From contig CAZYRX010000001.1 of NCBI GenBank assembly GCA_964649895.1, forward strand, positions 72,041 to 136,040: a DNA stretch of 64,000 nt. The letters run 5' to 3'. Source of the DNA: Halanaerobium sp964649895 (GTDB taxonomy: Bacteria; Bacillota; Halanaerobiia; Halanaerobiales; Halanaerobiaceae). Positions 8,839 to 18,413 of the stretch are shown here, one piece after another. The notes beneath the pieces were generated by a model. It was not told the DNA's origin and ran no database searches. It saw only the letters and a program-made list of their open reading frames with translations. Position 1 is the first letter of the stretch, and each line of letters begins with the position of its first letter. A program made the position numbers and the translations under genes.

Positions 8839-10758
8839 CTATATCTCAATGATTCGAACAGATCCAGTTCCATCTGTTCTATAGCCACCAAGTTTTTCAA
8901 TATCTTTTTTCAGAGATTCATCATTCAATAATGAAATTAAATACTTAATTCTTGGATCTTCTAAAAACCTCTCTTCTAATATTATATCATACTGTTCTTC
9001 TGCTGCTGCTAAAAAGTTTACATTCATAACTTCTGCTGCTGCTCTGATTCCTAAAGCTGTATCTGCAGAGCCTCTCCCAACTGCTGCAGCTGCTGCAATA
9101 TGGGTATATTCTTCTTTATTGTATCCAGAAATTTGGCTGCTATCTATATTCTCTTTATCTAATAAATAATCCAGGAGTACTCTAGTACCCGCACCACGCT
9201 GACGATTAACAAAATTAATATCTTCTCTTGTCAAATCTTTAATACCTTGAAATTTTTTTGGATTTCCTTTTTTTAAGTAAAAGCCCTGTTCACGATAGAC
9301 AAGATTGATAAGCGCCATTTTCTTGCCTTTAAAAAATCTTTTTAAATAAGTAGTATTATATTCTCCAGTTTCAGTATCCAAAAGATGAGCTCCTGCTAAA
9401 TGAGATTCTTTTCTTCTAAGAGCAGTTAATCCTGCCATACTACCTACAGTTTGAAGCTTTAATCTGAAATCTGCATCTTTTTCTGCAATTTTATTTCTAA
9501 TTAAATCAAGACTTAAATCATGACTTCCAATTAACAATAAATCATTTTTTATATTTTCTTTATTTTTCAGTAATATAGCTGGTGCTTTATCTCCAGGGGC
9601 CAACCCTTCTTTATTTTCAGCAATTCTTAGAACACCATCAGCATTTACAATTGATTCCATAGCTGATGAACCTCTTGGAAGTGGTATCGCAGTATATTTA
9701 TCTTTATCATCAGCAGAAGGCTTTAAATTGACTCTTAAAAATTCCTCAAGACCAATATCAGATGGTATTTTTCTATTAACTTCAGCTTCTATTTGATTAA
9801 AATCAGGTGCTTTAAGTCCCCGCATTGAATAAATTAGTTTTTTAATAAAAAGTTGATTGGCAATCCATGCAGATATTGGATAACCCGGAAGTCCAACAAC
9901 CGCCTTCTTTTCTAGTTCAGCCATCATTATTGGTTTGCCGGGCATAATATTAACACCATGAAATATAACTTCTCCGGATTCATTGAGTATATTAACTGTA
10001 TAATCTTCTCTACCAGCAGATGAACCAGATAAAACAATAACCATTTCACTATTATTTAAAGATTCAAAAATCTTTTCCCTTATTAATTCTTTTTGATCAG
10101 CAATAATTTCAGTTATATTTACTTCAGCTCCCCAATCATTTAAAGCTGCTTTAACCATAACTGAATTAAATTCTACAAGTTCACCTCTTTTTGGCTGCGA
10201 ATCAGCTTTTACCAATTCATTTCCTGTAGGAATAATTGTCACAACAGGTTTTTTGTAAACTCTAAGCTCTGTAACTCCAGCTTCAAGTAATGCTCCCAGA
10301 TCATAATCATTCAATTTGTGGCCAGTAGTTAAAATAAGCTGACCTTTAACAACACTTTCACCAATAGAACGAATATTATTCCATGTTGGTACACCCTTTT
10401 CAATACTGTATGTTTTTTCGTTTATTTCATTTATTTCTTCTATTTTAATTACCGCATCAAATTCATCTGGTATTGGATCTCCAGTATCTACTAATACAGC
10501 TTCTTCACCTTTTTTTAATGCAATAGGACTTCTCTCACTTGCTCCATCTGTATCTTTAGCCTTTACAGCTATTCCATCCATAGCAGAAGCATAATAATCA
10601 GGTGCTGAACGCAAAGCTTTAATGCCTTCAGCCGTAATTCTGCCTGCAGCCTCTGCAGTGGGTACAAGTTCTGTATCAGCCTTTAATTCTTTAAATCTTA
10701 ACAGCATTTTATTAACAGCTTCTTCCAGCGGTAATTTATCTAAATATCTTTTTACCAT
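8839..10758 (-). CDS. MoeA-type molybdenumtransferase fused to a periplasmic-binding-like domain
   Basis: 639 residues in two parts. Residues 1 to about 400 are a full MoeA (SAMDGIAV near the N-terminus; VLSGSSAGREDYT; VVGLPGYPISAW), which inserts molybdate or tungstate into adenylylated molybdopterin. Residues about 410-639 form a PBP-like domain (LLIGSHDLSLDLI at its start, NRQRGAGTRVLLDYLL, TALGIRAAAE), as found in ModE/LysR-like substrate-binding domains and as a known MoeA C-terminal fusion. That domain may bind oxyanion or sense the cofactor. A separate plain MoeA is encoded directly upstream, so this cell has two MoeA proteins, possibly one for Mo and one for W (inference). Confidence 0.88.
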   Translation of the reverse strand: MVKRYLDKLPLEEAVNKMLLRFKELKADTELVPTAEAAGRITAEGIKALRSAPDYYASAMDGIAVKAKDTDGASERSPIALKKGEEAVLVDTGDPIPDEFDAVIKIEEINEINEKTYSIEKGVPTWNNIRSIGESVVKGQLILTTGHKLNDYDLGALLEAGVTELRVYKKPVVTIIPTGNELVKADSQPKRGELVEFNSVMVKAALNDWGAEVNITEIIADQKELIREKIFESLNNSEMVIVLSGSSAGREDYTVNILNESGEVIFHGVNIMPGKPIMMAELEKKAVVGLPGYPISAWIANQLFIKKLIYSMRGLKAPDFNQIEAEVNRKIPSDIGLEEFLRVNLKPSADDKDKYTAIPLPRGSSAMESIVNADGVLRIAENKEGLAPGDKAPAILLKNKENIKNDLLLIGSHDLSLDLIRNKIAEKDADFRLKLQTVGSMAGLTALRRKESHLAGAHLLDTETGEYNTTYLKRFFKGKKMALINLVYREQGFYLKKGNPKKFQGIKDLTREDINFVNRQRGAGTRVLLDYLLDKENIDSSQISGYNKEEYTHIAAAAAVGRGSADTALGIRAAAEVMNVNFLAAAEEQYDIILEERFLEDPRIKYLISLLNDESLKKDIEKLGGYRTDGTGSVRIIEI

Positions 10759-10796
10759 AATAAAACAACCTTTCTATTTTTTATTGGTGCCTTATA

Positions 10797-10835
10797 AGTA
10801 CCAGCTACAATAGAACTCTTTTATATCCTGGTACT
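10797..10835. repeat. Inverted repeat between the two moeA genes
   Basis: Arms AGTACCAG (10797-10804) and CTGGTACT (10828-10835), separated by 23 bases, in the 91-base gap between the two MoeA genes. There is no T tract, so a terminator is unlikely. It could be a protein-binding site or an mRNA processing hairpin. Confidence 0.35.
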
Positions 10836-10849
10836 AGCATATAATATAA

Positions 10850-12112
10850 TTATTCTTCTAATAATGATAATTTAACTATTTCTCCCTTGTTTTTACCCTC
10901 TTGATAACTTTCTATTTTTAGTACGGCATTTCCCTCTACAAGATTAGTTATCAAACTGGATTTACCTAGAATTGGGTCAGCAATTAATTTCCCATCCTCA
11001 TTTTTATATACTTTTACAGGGATATATTCTTCACGTCCCTTATCGGAAACTAAATTACGAGAAAGTTCAGCCTCAAAATAGATTTTCTTATCTCTACCAG
11101 TTAATTCTGTTACATCTTTTTCTCCAGTTAAAACTCTTACAATCTCTGAGACTAAAACTGCTGTTACTGTCCAAGAAGATGCCGGATGACCAGGTAGGCC
11201 AATTACAATTGTGCCATCAATAACTGATAAAATTGTTGGCTTCCCGGGTTTTATTGATAAGCCATGTAAAATAACACCTGGTTCTCCAAGTGAATTTAGC
11301 AGATCAATAGTCATATCTTTTATCCCAACTGAACTTCCACCAGAAATAAGAATAAGCTCTGAATCAAGATTATCTTTTACTGAATTCCTCAAACTTTCAA
11401 ATTTGTCCTCAACAATACCTACTCTATTACAATCTGCTCCTAATTTGTTCAAATAGGCACTTATAGAAAAACTATTAATATCTCTTATCTGCCCTTCTTC
11501 TGCATTAGCTTCAGGTGGTATGAGCTCATCACCAGTTGAAATGATAGAAACTTTCGGTTTGCTAAAACAGTTAATATTAGTAATTCCCAGTCCAGCTAAA
11601 GCTCCTATATCTCTTGCCATAATTTTATGGCCTTTTTTCAATAATACCTCACCTTTTGCAATATCTTCAGCTTTTTCGACTAGATTTTCACCAACAGCTA
11701 AAGATTTTGAACTTTCTATCATAGTTTCATCAATTTTTTCAGTATTTTCTATCATCAAAACTGCATTTGCACCTTCTGGAAGCATCCCTCCAGTAGGAAC
11801 AGCAGCAGCTTCTCCACTAGATAAAGACAGATCTGTCTTTTCCCCCATTTCAATACTACCAATTATCTCTAAATAAGTTGGCATTGCAGCAGAGGCTCCC
11901 TGAGTATCTTCAGCTTTAACTGCATAACCATCTACCGTTGAACGGCTAAATGGAGGTAAATCTACCTCGGAAACTATATCTTCTGCAGTAATTCTACCTA
12001 AAGCACTATCTAAATTAAGTTTTTCAGATGAAAAACTTTTATCTATTAAATATTCCTTAGCTTTTTCCCAAAATGTTTCTGGTGGGTTGAGTTCCAAAAA
12101 TTCTCTCATCAT
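10850..12112 (-). CDS. moeA: Molybdopterin molybdenumtransferase MoeA
   Basis: 420 residues, full-length single MoeA. Conserved segments: PPFSRSTVDGYAV, MLPEGANAVLMIE, ISTGDELI, ILISGGSSVGIKD and IVIGLPGHPAS. It ligates molybdate or tungstate to the dithiolene of the cofactor. First gene of the Moco operon, starting from ATG at 12112 (a second ATG follows immediately). The MoeA-PBP fusion gene is 91 bases downstream. Confidence 0.95.
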   Translation of the reverse strand: MMREFLELNPPETFWEKAKEYLIDKSFSSEKLNLDSALGRITAEDIVSEVDLPPFSRSTVDGYAVKAEDTQGASAAMPTYLEIIGSIEMGEKTDLSLSSGEAAAVPTGGMLPEGANAVLMIENTEKIDETMIESSKSLAVGENLVEKAEDIAKGEVLLKKGHKIMARDIGALAGLGITNINCFSKPKVSIISTGDELIPPEANAEEGQIRDINSFSISAYLNKLGADCNRVGIVEDKFESLRNSVKDNLDSELILISGGSSVGIKDMTIDLLNSLGEPGVILHGLSIKPGKPTILSVIDGTIVIGLPGHPASSWTVTAVLVSEIVRVLTGEKDVTELTGRDKKIYFEAELSRNLVSDKGREEYIPVKVYKNEDGKLIADPILGKSSLITNLVEGNAVLKIESYQEGKNKGEIVKLSLLEE

Positions 12113-12198
12113 TTTCTCTCCTTATTAACAGTTTTAAATATTTTTGTAAAAAAAACAAAAGCCTTTCGAAAAAACTTGAATATGATAAATTATATTAT

Positions 12199-12309
12199 TT
12201 ATAATAAATCGGTTATCTGCCACCAGACTGCTTCAAATACAACTACTATTATTATTACAATTAAACTCCTCAAAAGTATATTCAATAAAATGGATATTAA
12301 ACCAGTCAT
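12199..12309 (-). CDS. Possible small membrane protein, 36 residues
   Basis: ATG at 12309, stop TAA at 12199-12201. The predicted peptide starts MTGLISILLNILLRS, continues with a solid hydrophobic run (LIVIIIVVVFEAVWW) and ends QITDLL. That is one membrane-spanning helix with an aromatic belt, typical of small bacterial membrane proteins. No Shine-Dalgarno precedes the ATG. A GAGGAG sits inside the frame just before the hydrophobic part and would suit an internal non-ATG start. No family recognised. It lies upstream of moeA on the same strand. Hydrophobic AT-rich frames can arise by chance, so confidence is low. Confidence 0.3.
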   Translation of the reverse strand: MTGLISILLNILLRSLIVIIIVVVFEAVWWQITDLL

Positions 12310-12466
12310 AAGGCAAAGATTATTATGTTTAAAGTATTAAATTTATTATAAAACAAATATATTATTAACTAAAATATTCTATTAATACTAAAAATTATAT
12401 TCTAAAAATATATTCTAGCTAAAGTTGACAAATCCTCTTTTATTTATTGATTTAATAAGAAAATTA

Positions 12467-12495
12467 AGAAGCCGACTTTTAGATCGGCCTCTCTA
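12467..12495 (-). terminator. valS terminator
   Basis: On the minus strand the arms GAGGCCGA and TCGGCTTC enclose a short loop, followed by the T-rich TTAATTTTCTT. It starts about 30 bases after the valS stop codon. Confidence 0.7.
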
Positions 12496-12523
12496 ATCAA
12501 AGTTCTGTATAAATTATAAAGTA

Positions 12524-15178
12524 TTAATTAGCTAATTCTTTTTTTCTTTCAATTAGTTTATCTTTCTTATTTTTATATTCCGTTAGTTTTTCGCGTTCTG
12601 ATTCAACTAAATCAGTTGGTGCATTATTAACAAAACCTTCATTATTCAATTTACCTTGAGCTCTATTGATCTCAAATTCTACTTCTTCTATTTCTTTAGC
12701 AAGTCTTTCTATTTCTTTATCAATGTCTATCATTCCTTCAAGAGGCAGAATAACTTCTACTTCATTCACGATAGAAGTAGATACTTTATCAGGCTTTTCT
12801 ATTTCATCACTAGCTATTTTCAGTTCTTTAATTCTTGCAAGATTTTCAAGATACTCTCTACCTTCTTCTAAAATATTTGTTTTATTTTTTGGTGCTGACA
12901 AAATCGCTTTGATTCTTCTGCCAGGATTAACTTTCATTTCATTTCTAATATTCCTTACTGCTTTGATAACATTCATTATTAAATTCATTTTTTCTTCAGC
13001 ATCTTTATCAAAATCTGCTTCAACTTTTTCCGGCCACTGAGCTCTCATAATACTTCCTTCAGTACCAGGAAGTTTCTGCCAAATTTCTTCTGTAATAAAA
13101 GGCATTACAGGATGAAGAAGTCTCAATAAACTCTCTAATGTATTTAAAGCAAAATATTGAGCTGTTAATTTAGCTTCAGGATCCTGATCCTGATATAATC
13201 TTGCTTTGAGGAGTTCAATATACCAGTCACAAAATTCATTCCAGATGAAATCATAAAGACTGCTTGCCATTTCACCAAAATTATAAGCTTCGAGAGCATC
13301 ATCAAGTTCTTGAGTTACTGTATTTAATCTGCTCTGCATCCAGTTGTCAGAAAGTGTAGGTTTTAGCTTCTCTTCATCTAAAGAGTTTAGATCAAAATCC
13401 TCTAAGTTCATCAAAACAAATCGAGATGCATTCCATATTTTATTTGCAAAATTACGGCTTGCTTCAAGTCTTTCTTCTCTAAAGCGCATATCATTACCAG
13501 GTGTGTTACCTGTGATTAAAGTAAATCTAAGTGCATCTGCACCATACTTATCAATTATCTCTAAGGGATCAATCCCATTGCCCAGTGATTTGCTCATTTT
13601 TCTACCTTGAGCATCACGTATTAAACCATGGATATATACATCTTCAAATGGCTCTTCATCCTGAAACTTTAGACCCATAAAAATCATCCTTGCAACCCAG
13701 AAAAAAATAATATCTCTACCTGTTACTAAAACATCAGTTGGATAAAAGCTTTCGAGATCTTCAGTGTCCTCAGGCCATCCTAAAGTTGAAAAAGGCCATA
13801 ATGCTGATGAAAACCAGGTATCAAGTACATCTTCATCTTGAGTTATATTTGTACTTCCACATTCGGGACATATATCAGGTTTTTCTTTACTAACTATTAC
13901 TTCTCCACAGTCATTACAATAATAAACTGGAATTCTATGTCCCCACCAGAGCTGTCTGGAAATACACCAGTCTCTAATATTGTTCATCCAGTTCATATAA
14001 ACTCTGCTAAAACGCTCAGGAACAAAATTGATGTCACCATCTTCTACAGCCTTTACTGCCGGCTCAGCAAGTGGTTTCATCTTTACAAACCACTGTTTGG
14101 AAACCAGAGGTTCAATTACTGTATCACAGCGATAACATTCTCCAACATTATGCACGTGTTCATCTACTTTAACCAATAAGCCCTGCTTCTTTAGATCCTC
14201 AACAACTTTCTTTCTCGCTTCATATCTATTCAGGCCAGCATAATCTTCACCTGCAGCTTCTGTCATATTTGCATCTTCATCTATAACCGAGATTATTTCA
14301 AGATTATTACGTCTACCAATATCAAAATCATTGGGATCATGGGCTGGTGTAACCTTTACCATCCCTGTACCAAACTCACTATCTACATATTCATCTGCTA
14401 CAATCTCAATCTCTCTATTAACTAGAGGTACAATTACTTTCTCTCCAACTAATTCTTTATATCGTTCATCAGATGGATGAACAGCAATCGCTGTATCACC
14501 AAGCATTGTTTCCGGTCTGGTTGTAGCTACTGTTATATATCCTTCTCGATCTTTATAAGGATATTTCATATGATAAAATTTACCCTCAGATTCTTTGTGC
14601 TCAACTTCAATATCACTTAAGGTAGTATGACAGCTGGGACACCAGTTAACAATATAATCGCCCTGATAAATCAATCCTTCTTCATAAAGCTGAATAAAGA
14701 CCTCTTCTACAGCATCAGAACATCCTTCATCAAGTGTAAATCTTTCTCTAGACCAATCACATGATGATCCCATTTTTTTTAGCTGATTTGTAATTCTTGT
14801 TCCATATTCTTCTTTCCAATCCCAGGCCTTATCCAAAAAACCTTCTCTACCGATTTCATCTTTTTCGATTCCTTGATCTCTTAATTTGTCTACTACTTTA
14901 ACCTCTGTTGCAATACTGGCATGATCAGTACCAGGCAGCCAAAGTGAACGGTAACCCTGCATTCTCTTCCAGCGGGTTAAAATATCCTGAAGAGTATTGT
15001 CCAGTGCATGCCCCATATGAAGTTGACCAGTTATATTGGGCGGCGGCATAACAATACTAAAAGTTCCTTTCTCATCTTCTGTTTTTTCTTTTGGACTAAA
15101 ATAATCATTTTCCATCCAAAACTTATACCATTTATCCTCTGTCTTAGCGGGATCATAAGTCTTTTCTAAATTTTCCAA
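12524..15178 (-). CDS. valS: Valyl-tRNA synthetase
   Basis: 884 residues, normal length. A class I synthetase charging tRNA-Val. The HIGH signature appears as NITGQLHMGHALDN (PPPNITG block), and KMSKS as GRKMSKSLGNGIDP. The editing domain is present (TTRPETMLGDTA), as is a C-terminal coiled-coil tRNA arm (last 70 residues, rich in Glu/Lys). Preceded by a T-box leader, so expression is expected to rise when uncharged tRNA-Val accumulates. Confidence 0.98.
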   Translation of the reverse strand: MENLEKTYDPAKTEDKWYKFWMENDYFSPKEKTEDEKGTFSIVMPPPNITGQLHMGHALDNTLQDILTRWKRMQGYRSLWLPGTDHASIATEVKVVDKLRDQGIEKDEIGREGFLDKAWDWKEEYGTRITNQLKKMGSSCDWSRERFTLDEGCSDAVEEVFIQLYEEGLIYQGDYIVNWCPSCHTTLSDIEVEHKESEGKFYHMKYPYKDREGYITVATTRPETMLGDTAIAVHPSDERYKELVGEKVIVPLVNREIEIVADEYVDSEFGTGMVKVTPAHDPNDFDIGRRNNLEIISVIDEDANMTEAAGEDYAGLNRYEARKKVVEDLKKQGLLVKVDEHVHNVGECYRCDTVIEPLVSKQWFVKMKPLAEPAVKAVEDGDINFVPERFSRVYMNWMNNIRDWCISRQLWWGHRIPVYYCNDCGEVIVSKEKPDICPECGSTNITQDEDVLDTWFSSALWPFSTLGWPEDTEDLESFYPTDVLVTGRDIIFFWVARMIFMGLKFQDEEPFEDVYIHGLIRDAQGRKMSKSLGNGIDPLEIIDKYGADALRFTLITGNTPGNDMRFREERLEASRNFANKIWNASRFVLMNLEDFDLNSLDEEKLKPTLSDNWMQSRLNTVTQELDDALEAYNFGEMASSLYDFIWNEFCDWYIELLKARLYQDQDPEAKLTAQYFALNTLESLLRLLHPVMPFITEEIWQKLPGTEGSIMRAQWPEKVEADFDKDAEEKMNLIMNVIKAVRNIRNEMKVNPGRRIKAILSAPKNKTNILEEGREYLENLARIKELKIASDEIEKPDKVSTSIVNEVEVILPLEGMIDIDKEIERLAKEIEEVEFEINRAQGKLNNEGFVNNAPTDLVESEREKLTEYKNKKDKLIERKKELAN

Positions 15179-15223
15179 AATAATTCCCTCCTAAATTCAA
15201 ATATTTAATTATAGTGTCGTTCG

Positions 15224-15266
15224 TTGTAGATTAATGTTGGTACCAGGTACCAACATTAATCTACAA
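15224..15266. repeat. Perfect 21-bp inverted repeat between T-box terminator and valS
   Basis: Left arm 15224-15244 (begins TTGTAGATTAATG, ends GGTACC), a single A at 15245, right arm 15246-15266. All 21 positions pair. It lies downstream of the T-box terminator T tract and about 45 bases before the valS start, in the transcribed leader. Such a long perfect stem is not part of the T-box consensus. Confidence 0.85.
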
Positions 15267-15281
15267 AAAATGTAATAAAAT

Positions 15282-15540
15282 AAAAAAACTCCTCCATCCA
15301 AAAAGGACGAAAGAGTATAATTCGTGGTACCACCTTAATTCTCTCTGCATAAACAGAAAGCTCTCATAAATTAACGACTTTTATGCCGGCATTGACTAAT
15401 TAATTTCATCAATACAACTCAGAGACGACATTCGCTTACATCAACTGTCGGAATCTTACAGCCTCTGAACTCCGATCTCTTTCAGCCTAAGTAAACTACT
15501 CTTTCTCTTCAAAGTTTTTGATTTATTCAATTTAATCTAA
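15282..15540 (-). ncRNA. T-box leader of valS
   Basis: Read on the minus strand, the leader shows the hallmark T-box sequence AAGGTGGTACCACG (about 15334-15321), whose GGTACC core pairs with the tRNA acceptor end. It is followed by a terminator hairpin (stem ACTC...CGTCC, TTTTT loop, GGATG...GAGT) and a T run at 15288-15282. Further upstream are the stem I elements, including an AGAGAG-type segment and AGGCTGTAAGATTCCGAC. Uncharged tRNA-Val should stabilise the antiterminator and permit valS transcription. I could not fix the specifier codon by eye. Confidence 0.92.
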
Positions 15541-15569
15541 TAATACATTATTTAGCCTTTATCTGTCAA
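15540..15569 (-). promoter_or_regulatory. Promoter of the valS T-box transcript
   Basis: Minus strand: -35 TTGACA at 15569-15564, 18-base spacer, -10 TATTAT at 15545-15540. It is placed directly upstream of the T-box leader. Confidence 0.65.
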
Positions 15570-15582
15570 GCATCAAAAGAGT

Positions 15583-17034
15583 TTAATTAACCCTATCATA
15601 ATCAACATTATTTTCTTTGAGAACTTCAGCTATCTTGTCTGCGGGTCCTACTATAACTGACATAATTATTTCTGGATAAAGTTCATCAGCAAATATTTTC
15701 TGTACTTCTTCAGCCTCAAGCCCATTATACTGCTCAATAAATTTATTTATATATTGATCAGAATTATCGCGTATTTCTACCTCATATGCAATTTTATCAA
15801 TAATATCAATATTTTCTTTATATGCTTTAGGAAAAATTGCATTGTAGAGATTTACATTTTCAAACAATTCTTTTTCTGTAAATGGCTCTTTACCAGATTT
15901 AATCAAATTCATCTCTTTTTTTACAGCTTCAATACTCTGATAAGAATTGGCGGGGTCTACACTCAAATTAACATAATAAACACCACCATATTTATGGTAT
16001 TCTGTCTGAGAGTTTATACTATAAACATATCCTTTCTCACTCCTCAGATTTTCCATTAACCTGCTGTTAAAACTACCACTTCCAAAAATTCTGTTCCCCA
16101 TTAGGAACGCAACTTTTTTAGGGAATTTATCAGAATAAAAATTATAGCCAATTCTTATTTTAGCTTGTGTTGCATCTTCTTTATTAAGCAGAATTACTTT
16201 TCCATGATTTTGTGGATCTACATTTACATAATCAGAGTTGACTTCTATATTATTATTTTCCCAATCAGCAAAAGAGTCAACCAATATATTTTTCATCTCT
16301 TCTATATCAAAATCACCACTTAAAGACATAACCAGCTGATCTGGATTTATATTTTTCTGATAAAATCGATCTAAATCAACAGGCCGAACATTATCTAAAA
16401 ATTCTAAAACAAGATTATAATTATATTGATATCCATAAGGGTGTTCACCATAAATATTCTTGAAAAAATGCATATCTAATAATCCATCATCTCTATAAAA
16501 CTGCTGTTTATAGTATTGAATATTTTCATTTACAGTTCTTGCAAAATAATCTCTATTAAACTCTGGATTTTTCAAGATTTCAGCTGTAAGATTAATTAAT
16601 TCTTCTTTCTCTGTACTTAAAGCATTCCCACTAATTCTATAATTATCGTAGTTAGAATTTATTGAAAAAGATAGTGCATTCAGTTCTTTATACCCTGCCA
16701 TTTCTTTTTCATCATAATTTTTTGTGCCTAGATTCATTAATTCTGTCATCAGAGAAGAAATACCACTCTGCTCTTTATTCTCCTGACTAATACCACCTTC
16801 TATATATGCTCTAAGTTCAACAAGGGGTAATTCCGCATCTTCAACTAAATAAATTATCATCCCATTATCAAGTTTGAGTTTAGAATAATTAGGATTATCG
16901 ATATATGGAATTTCATTTACAGAATCAGCAAGTTCTGAGAATAATTCGGCACTAAACTCAGCTGCTGTAACTGAAGACAATGTAATTAATAATACTATTA
17001 TAATAATTAATACATTAAATTTATTCTTAATCAC
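15583..17034 (-). CDS. M16-family protease-like subunit lacking the zinc motif
   Basis: 483 residues. Signal peptide at residues 1-24 (cleavage near VTAA). The fold is that of M16 (pitrilysin/processing peptidase) proteins, as shown by KLDNGMIIYLVEDAELPLVELRAY and the C-terminal NRIFGSGSFNSRLMENLR with VYSINS. At the place where active members have HxxEH it reads LMTELMNLG, so zinc binding is lost. Its start overlaps the stop of the upstream active M16 gene by 4 bases (ATGA). Such pairs form heterodimers in which the inactive partner shapes the substrate chamber. An exported processing or degrading peptidase is likely; the substrate is unknown. Confidence 0.85.
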   Translation of the reverse strand: MIKNKFNVLIIIIVLLITLSSVTAAEFSAELFSELADSVNEIPYIDNPNYSKLKLDNGMIIYLVEDAELPLVELRAYIEGGISQENKEQSGISSLMTELMNLGTKNYDEKEMAGYKELNALSFSINSNYDNYRISGNALSTEKEELINLTAEILKNPEFNRDYFARTVNENIQYYKQQFYRDDGLLDMHFFKNIYGEHPYGYQYNYNLVLEFLDNVRPVDLDRFYQKNINPDQLVMSLSGDFDIEEMKNILVDSFADWENNNIEVNSDYVNVDPQNHGKVILLNKEDATQAKIRIGYNFYSDKFPKKVAFLMGNRIFGSGSFNSRLMENLRSEKGYVYSINSQTEYHKYGGVYYVNLSVDPANSYQSIEAVKKEMNLIKSGKEPFTEKELFENVNLYNAIFPKAYKENIDIIDKIAYEVEIRDNSDQYINKFIEQYNGLEAEEVQKIFADELYPEIIMSVIVGPADKIAEVLKENNVDYDRVN

Positions 17035-18413
17035 TTTTTACCACCTTCTTCATTCTTAGGAAGTATATAGCCTCTAGTTCGCTTTTCTTCTCGAAAATAT
17101 TTCTCGGCAATCTCAATTATATCTTTTTCTGATAAATTATTTAAGATAGATATTTTCTTCTTTTGCAGTTCTGGATTTCCATAGTGGAGTTCATTTAATG
17201 CTGCATCATTAGCAATTTGATTGATGTTTTTTTGAGAAAAAATTAAAGATTTTTGATACTTCTTTTTTACCATTTCAAATTCTTCACTGCTTATCCCATT
17301 TTCAAATAGGTCAGTCATAACTTCTTGATAAGCCTTTTGAGCCTCATCAACTAGATTTTCTTCAGAAGGTATAAAATAGACTAAAGCAAAAGAAGGCACT
17401 CTAAGCTGATAAAGAAAAGCTCCACTGGCAATAATTAATTCTTCTTCTTTCTGCAGTTTTTCTTTTAAACGAGCACTCTGTTGATTTGCTAAAATATCAA
17501 GAAAAATTTCTAAACCAACTATATCCTTATCATTTCCTTTAGGAATTTTATATAACATCAGCGAATATGGAATTTGAGTATCTAAATAAACCTTATAAAT
17601 TATTTCTTCTTTTTGTTCTGGAAATTTAAATGTTCTTTTTTGAAAATCATTTCTTTCTATATCAGAAAAATACTTTTCAGCAAGCACTTTTACATCTTCA
17701 GTTTTAACATCCCCGCTTAAAACAAGAAGCGCATTATTTGGAGCATAATATTTATTATAATAATCCTCTAAATCTACAGCTGTTATACTCTCTATATCAT
17801 CCATCCAACCAATTACATTATGTTCTAATGGAGAACCCTCAAAAGATGCTGCCTTAATTTCTTCAAAACCTTTATTGAAAATATTATTTTCTGTTCTCAG
17901 GCGTCTTTCCTGTTTGATAACTTCTTTTTCTCTAGCAATTTCCTGACTATCAAATTTCAAGTTTTTCATTCTATCTGCTTCTAGAGCCATAACAAGTTCA
18001 AGCATTGAAGAGGGAACTTCATGATAGTAATAAGTATAATCAAAGGTTGTAGCTGCATTAAGCTGGCCTCCAACTGATGAAATTAACTCATCTATTTTCC
18101 CATTGGGAACTGCTTCAGTACCTAGAAACATTGTGTGTTCCAAAAAATGAGAAATACCAGTTTTACCTTCAGGCTCATCAATAGAACCAACATTATAATA
18201 AATGGATAACTTCAACAGTGGAACATCATGATCCGGAAAAACCAGTATTTTCAAACCATTATCCAACTGGAATTCCTGATATTCATATTCGGGTAAAGTT
18301 ATATCTGCGGCAAAAATATGTGGCACAGAAAACACAAACAAAATCATCATTACTAAAAATAGATTTAAGATATATTTATTGTTTCTTAGAGAATATTTAA
18401 ATCTCATTTTCAC
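17031..18413 (-). CDS. M16-family zinc metallopeptidase, active subunit
   Basis: 460 residues. Hydrophobic signal segment near residues 13-35. The inverted zinc motif is ISHFLEHTMFLGT (HxxEH), and the downstream glutamate segment is MALEADRMKNLKF. The C-terminal M16 domain follows. It pairs with the inactive subunit encoded immediately downstream (4-base overlap). Its own start overlaps the 3' end of mobA by 17 bases, so the three genes look like one transcript. Likely an extracytoplasmic peptidase. Confidence 0.9.
   Translation of the reverse strand: MKMRFKYSLRNNKYILNLFLVMMILFVFSVPHIFAADITLPEYEYQEFQLDNGLKILVFPDHDVPLLKLSIYYNVGSIDEPEGKTGISHFLEHTMFLGTEAVPNGKIDELISSVGGQLNAATTFDYTYYYHEVPSSMLELVMALEADRMKNLKFDSQEIAREKEVIKQERRLRTENNIFNKGFEEIKAASFEGSPLEHNVIGWMDDIESITAVDLEDYYNKYYAPNNALLVLSGDVKTEDVKVLAEKYFSDIERNDFQKRTFKFPEQKEEIIYKVYLDTQIPYSLMLYKIPKGNDKDIVGLEIFLDILANQQSARLKEKLQKEEELIIASGAFLYQLRVPSFALVYFIPSEENLVDEAQKAYQEVMTDLFENGISSEEFEMVKKKYQKSLIFSQKNINQIANDAALNELHYGNPELQKKKISILNNLSEKDIIEIAEKYFREEKRTRGYILPKNEEGGKK

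Larger units (their letters stand above)
12113..12523. other. 411-base intergenic region between moeA and valS
   Basis: Very AT-rich. It contains the valS terminator (about 12467-12495) and a short open frame of 36 codons on the minus strand (12199-12309), listed separately. The moeA promoter must lie here but I see no convincing -35/-10 pair. I looked for the Moco riboswitch consensus and did not find it. Confidence 0.5.

Noticed and set aside
12113..12523. Molybdenum cofactor riboswitch upstream of moeA
   Set aside because: I looked for the conserved core on the minus strand and found no match.
12656..14179. Several open frames of 60-120 codons on the plus strand across valS
   Set aside because: They overlap the well-supported valS gene in the opposite strand, have no RBS and no family resemblance. 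AT-rich, Glu/Lys-rich genes give long open antisense frames.
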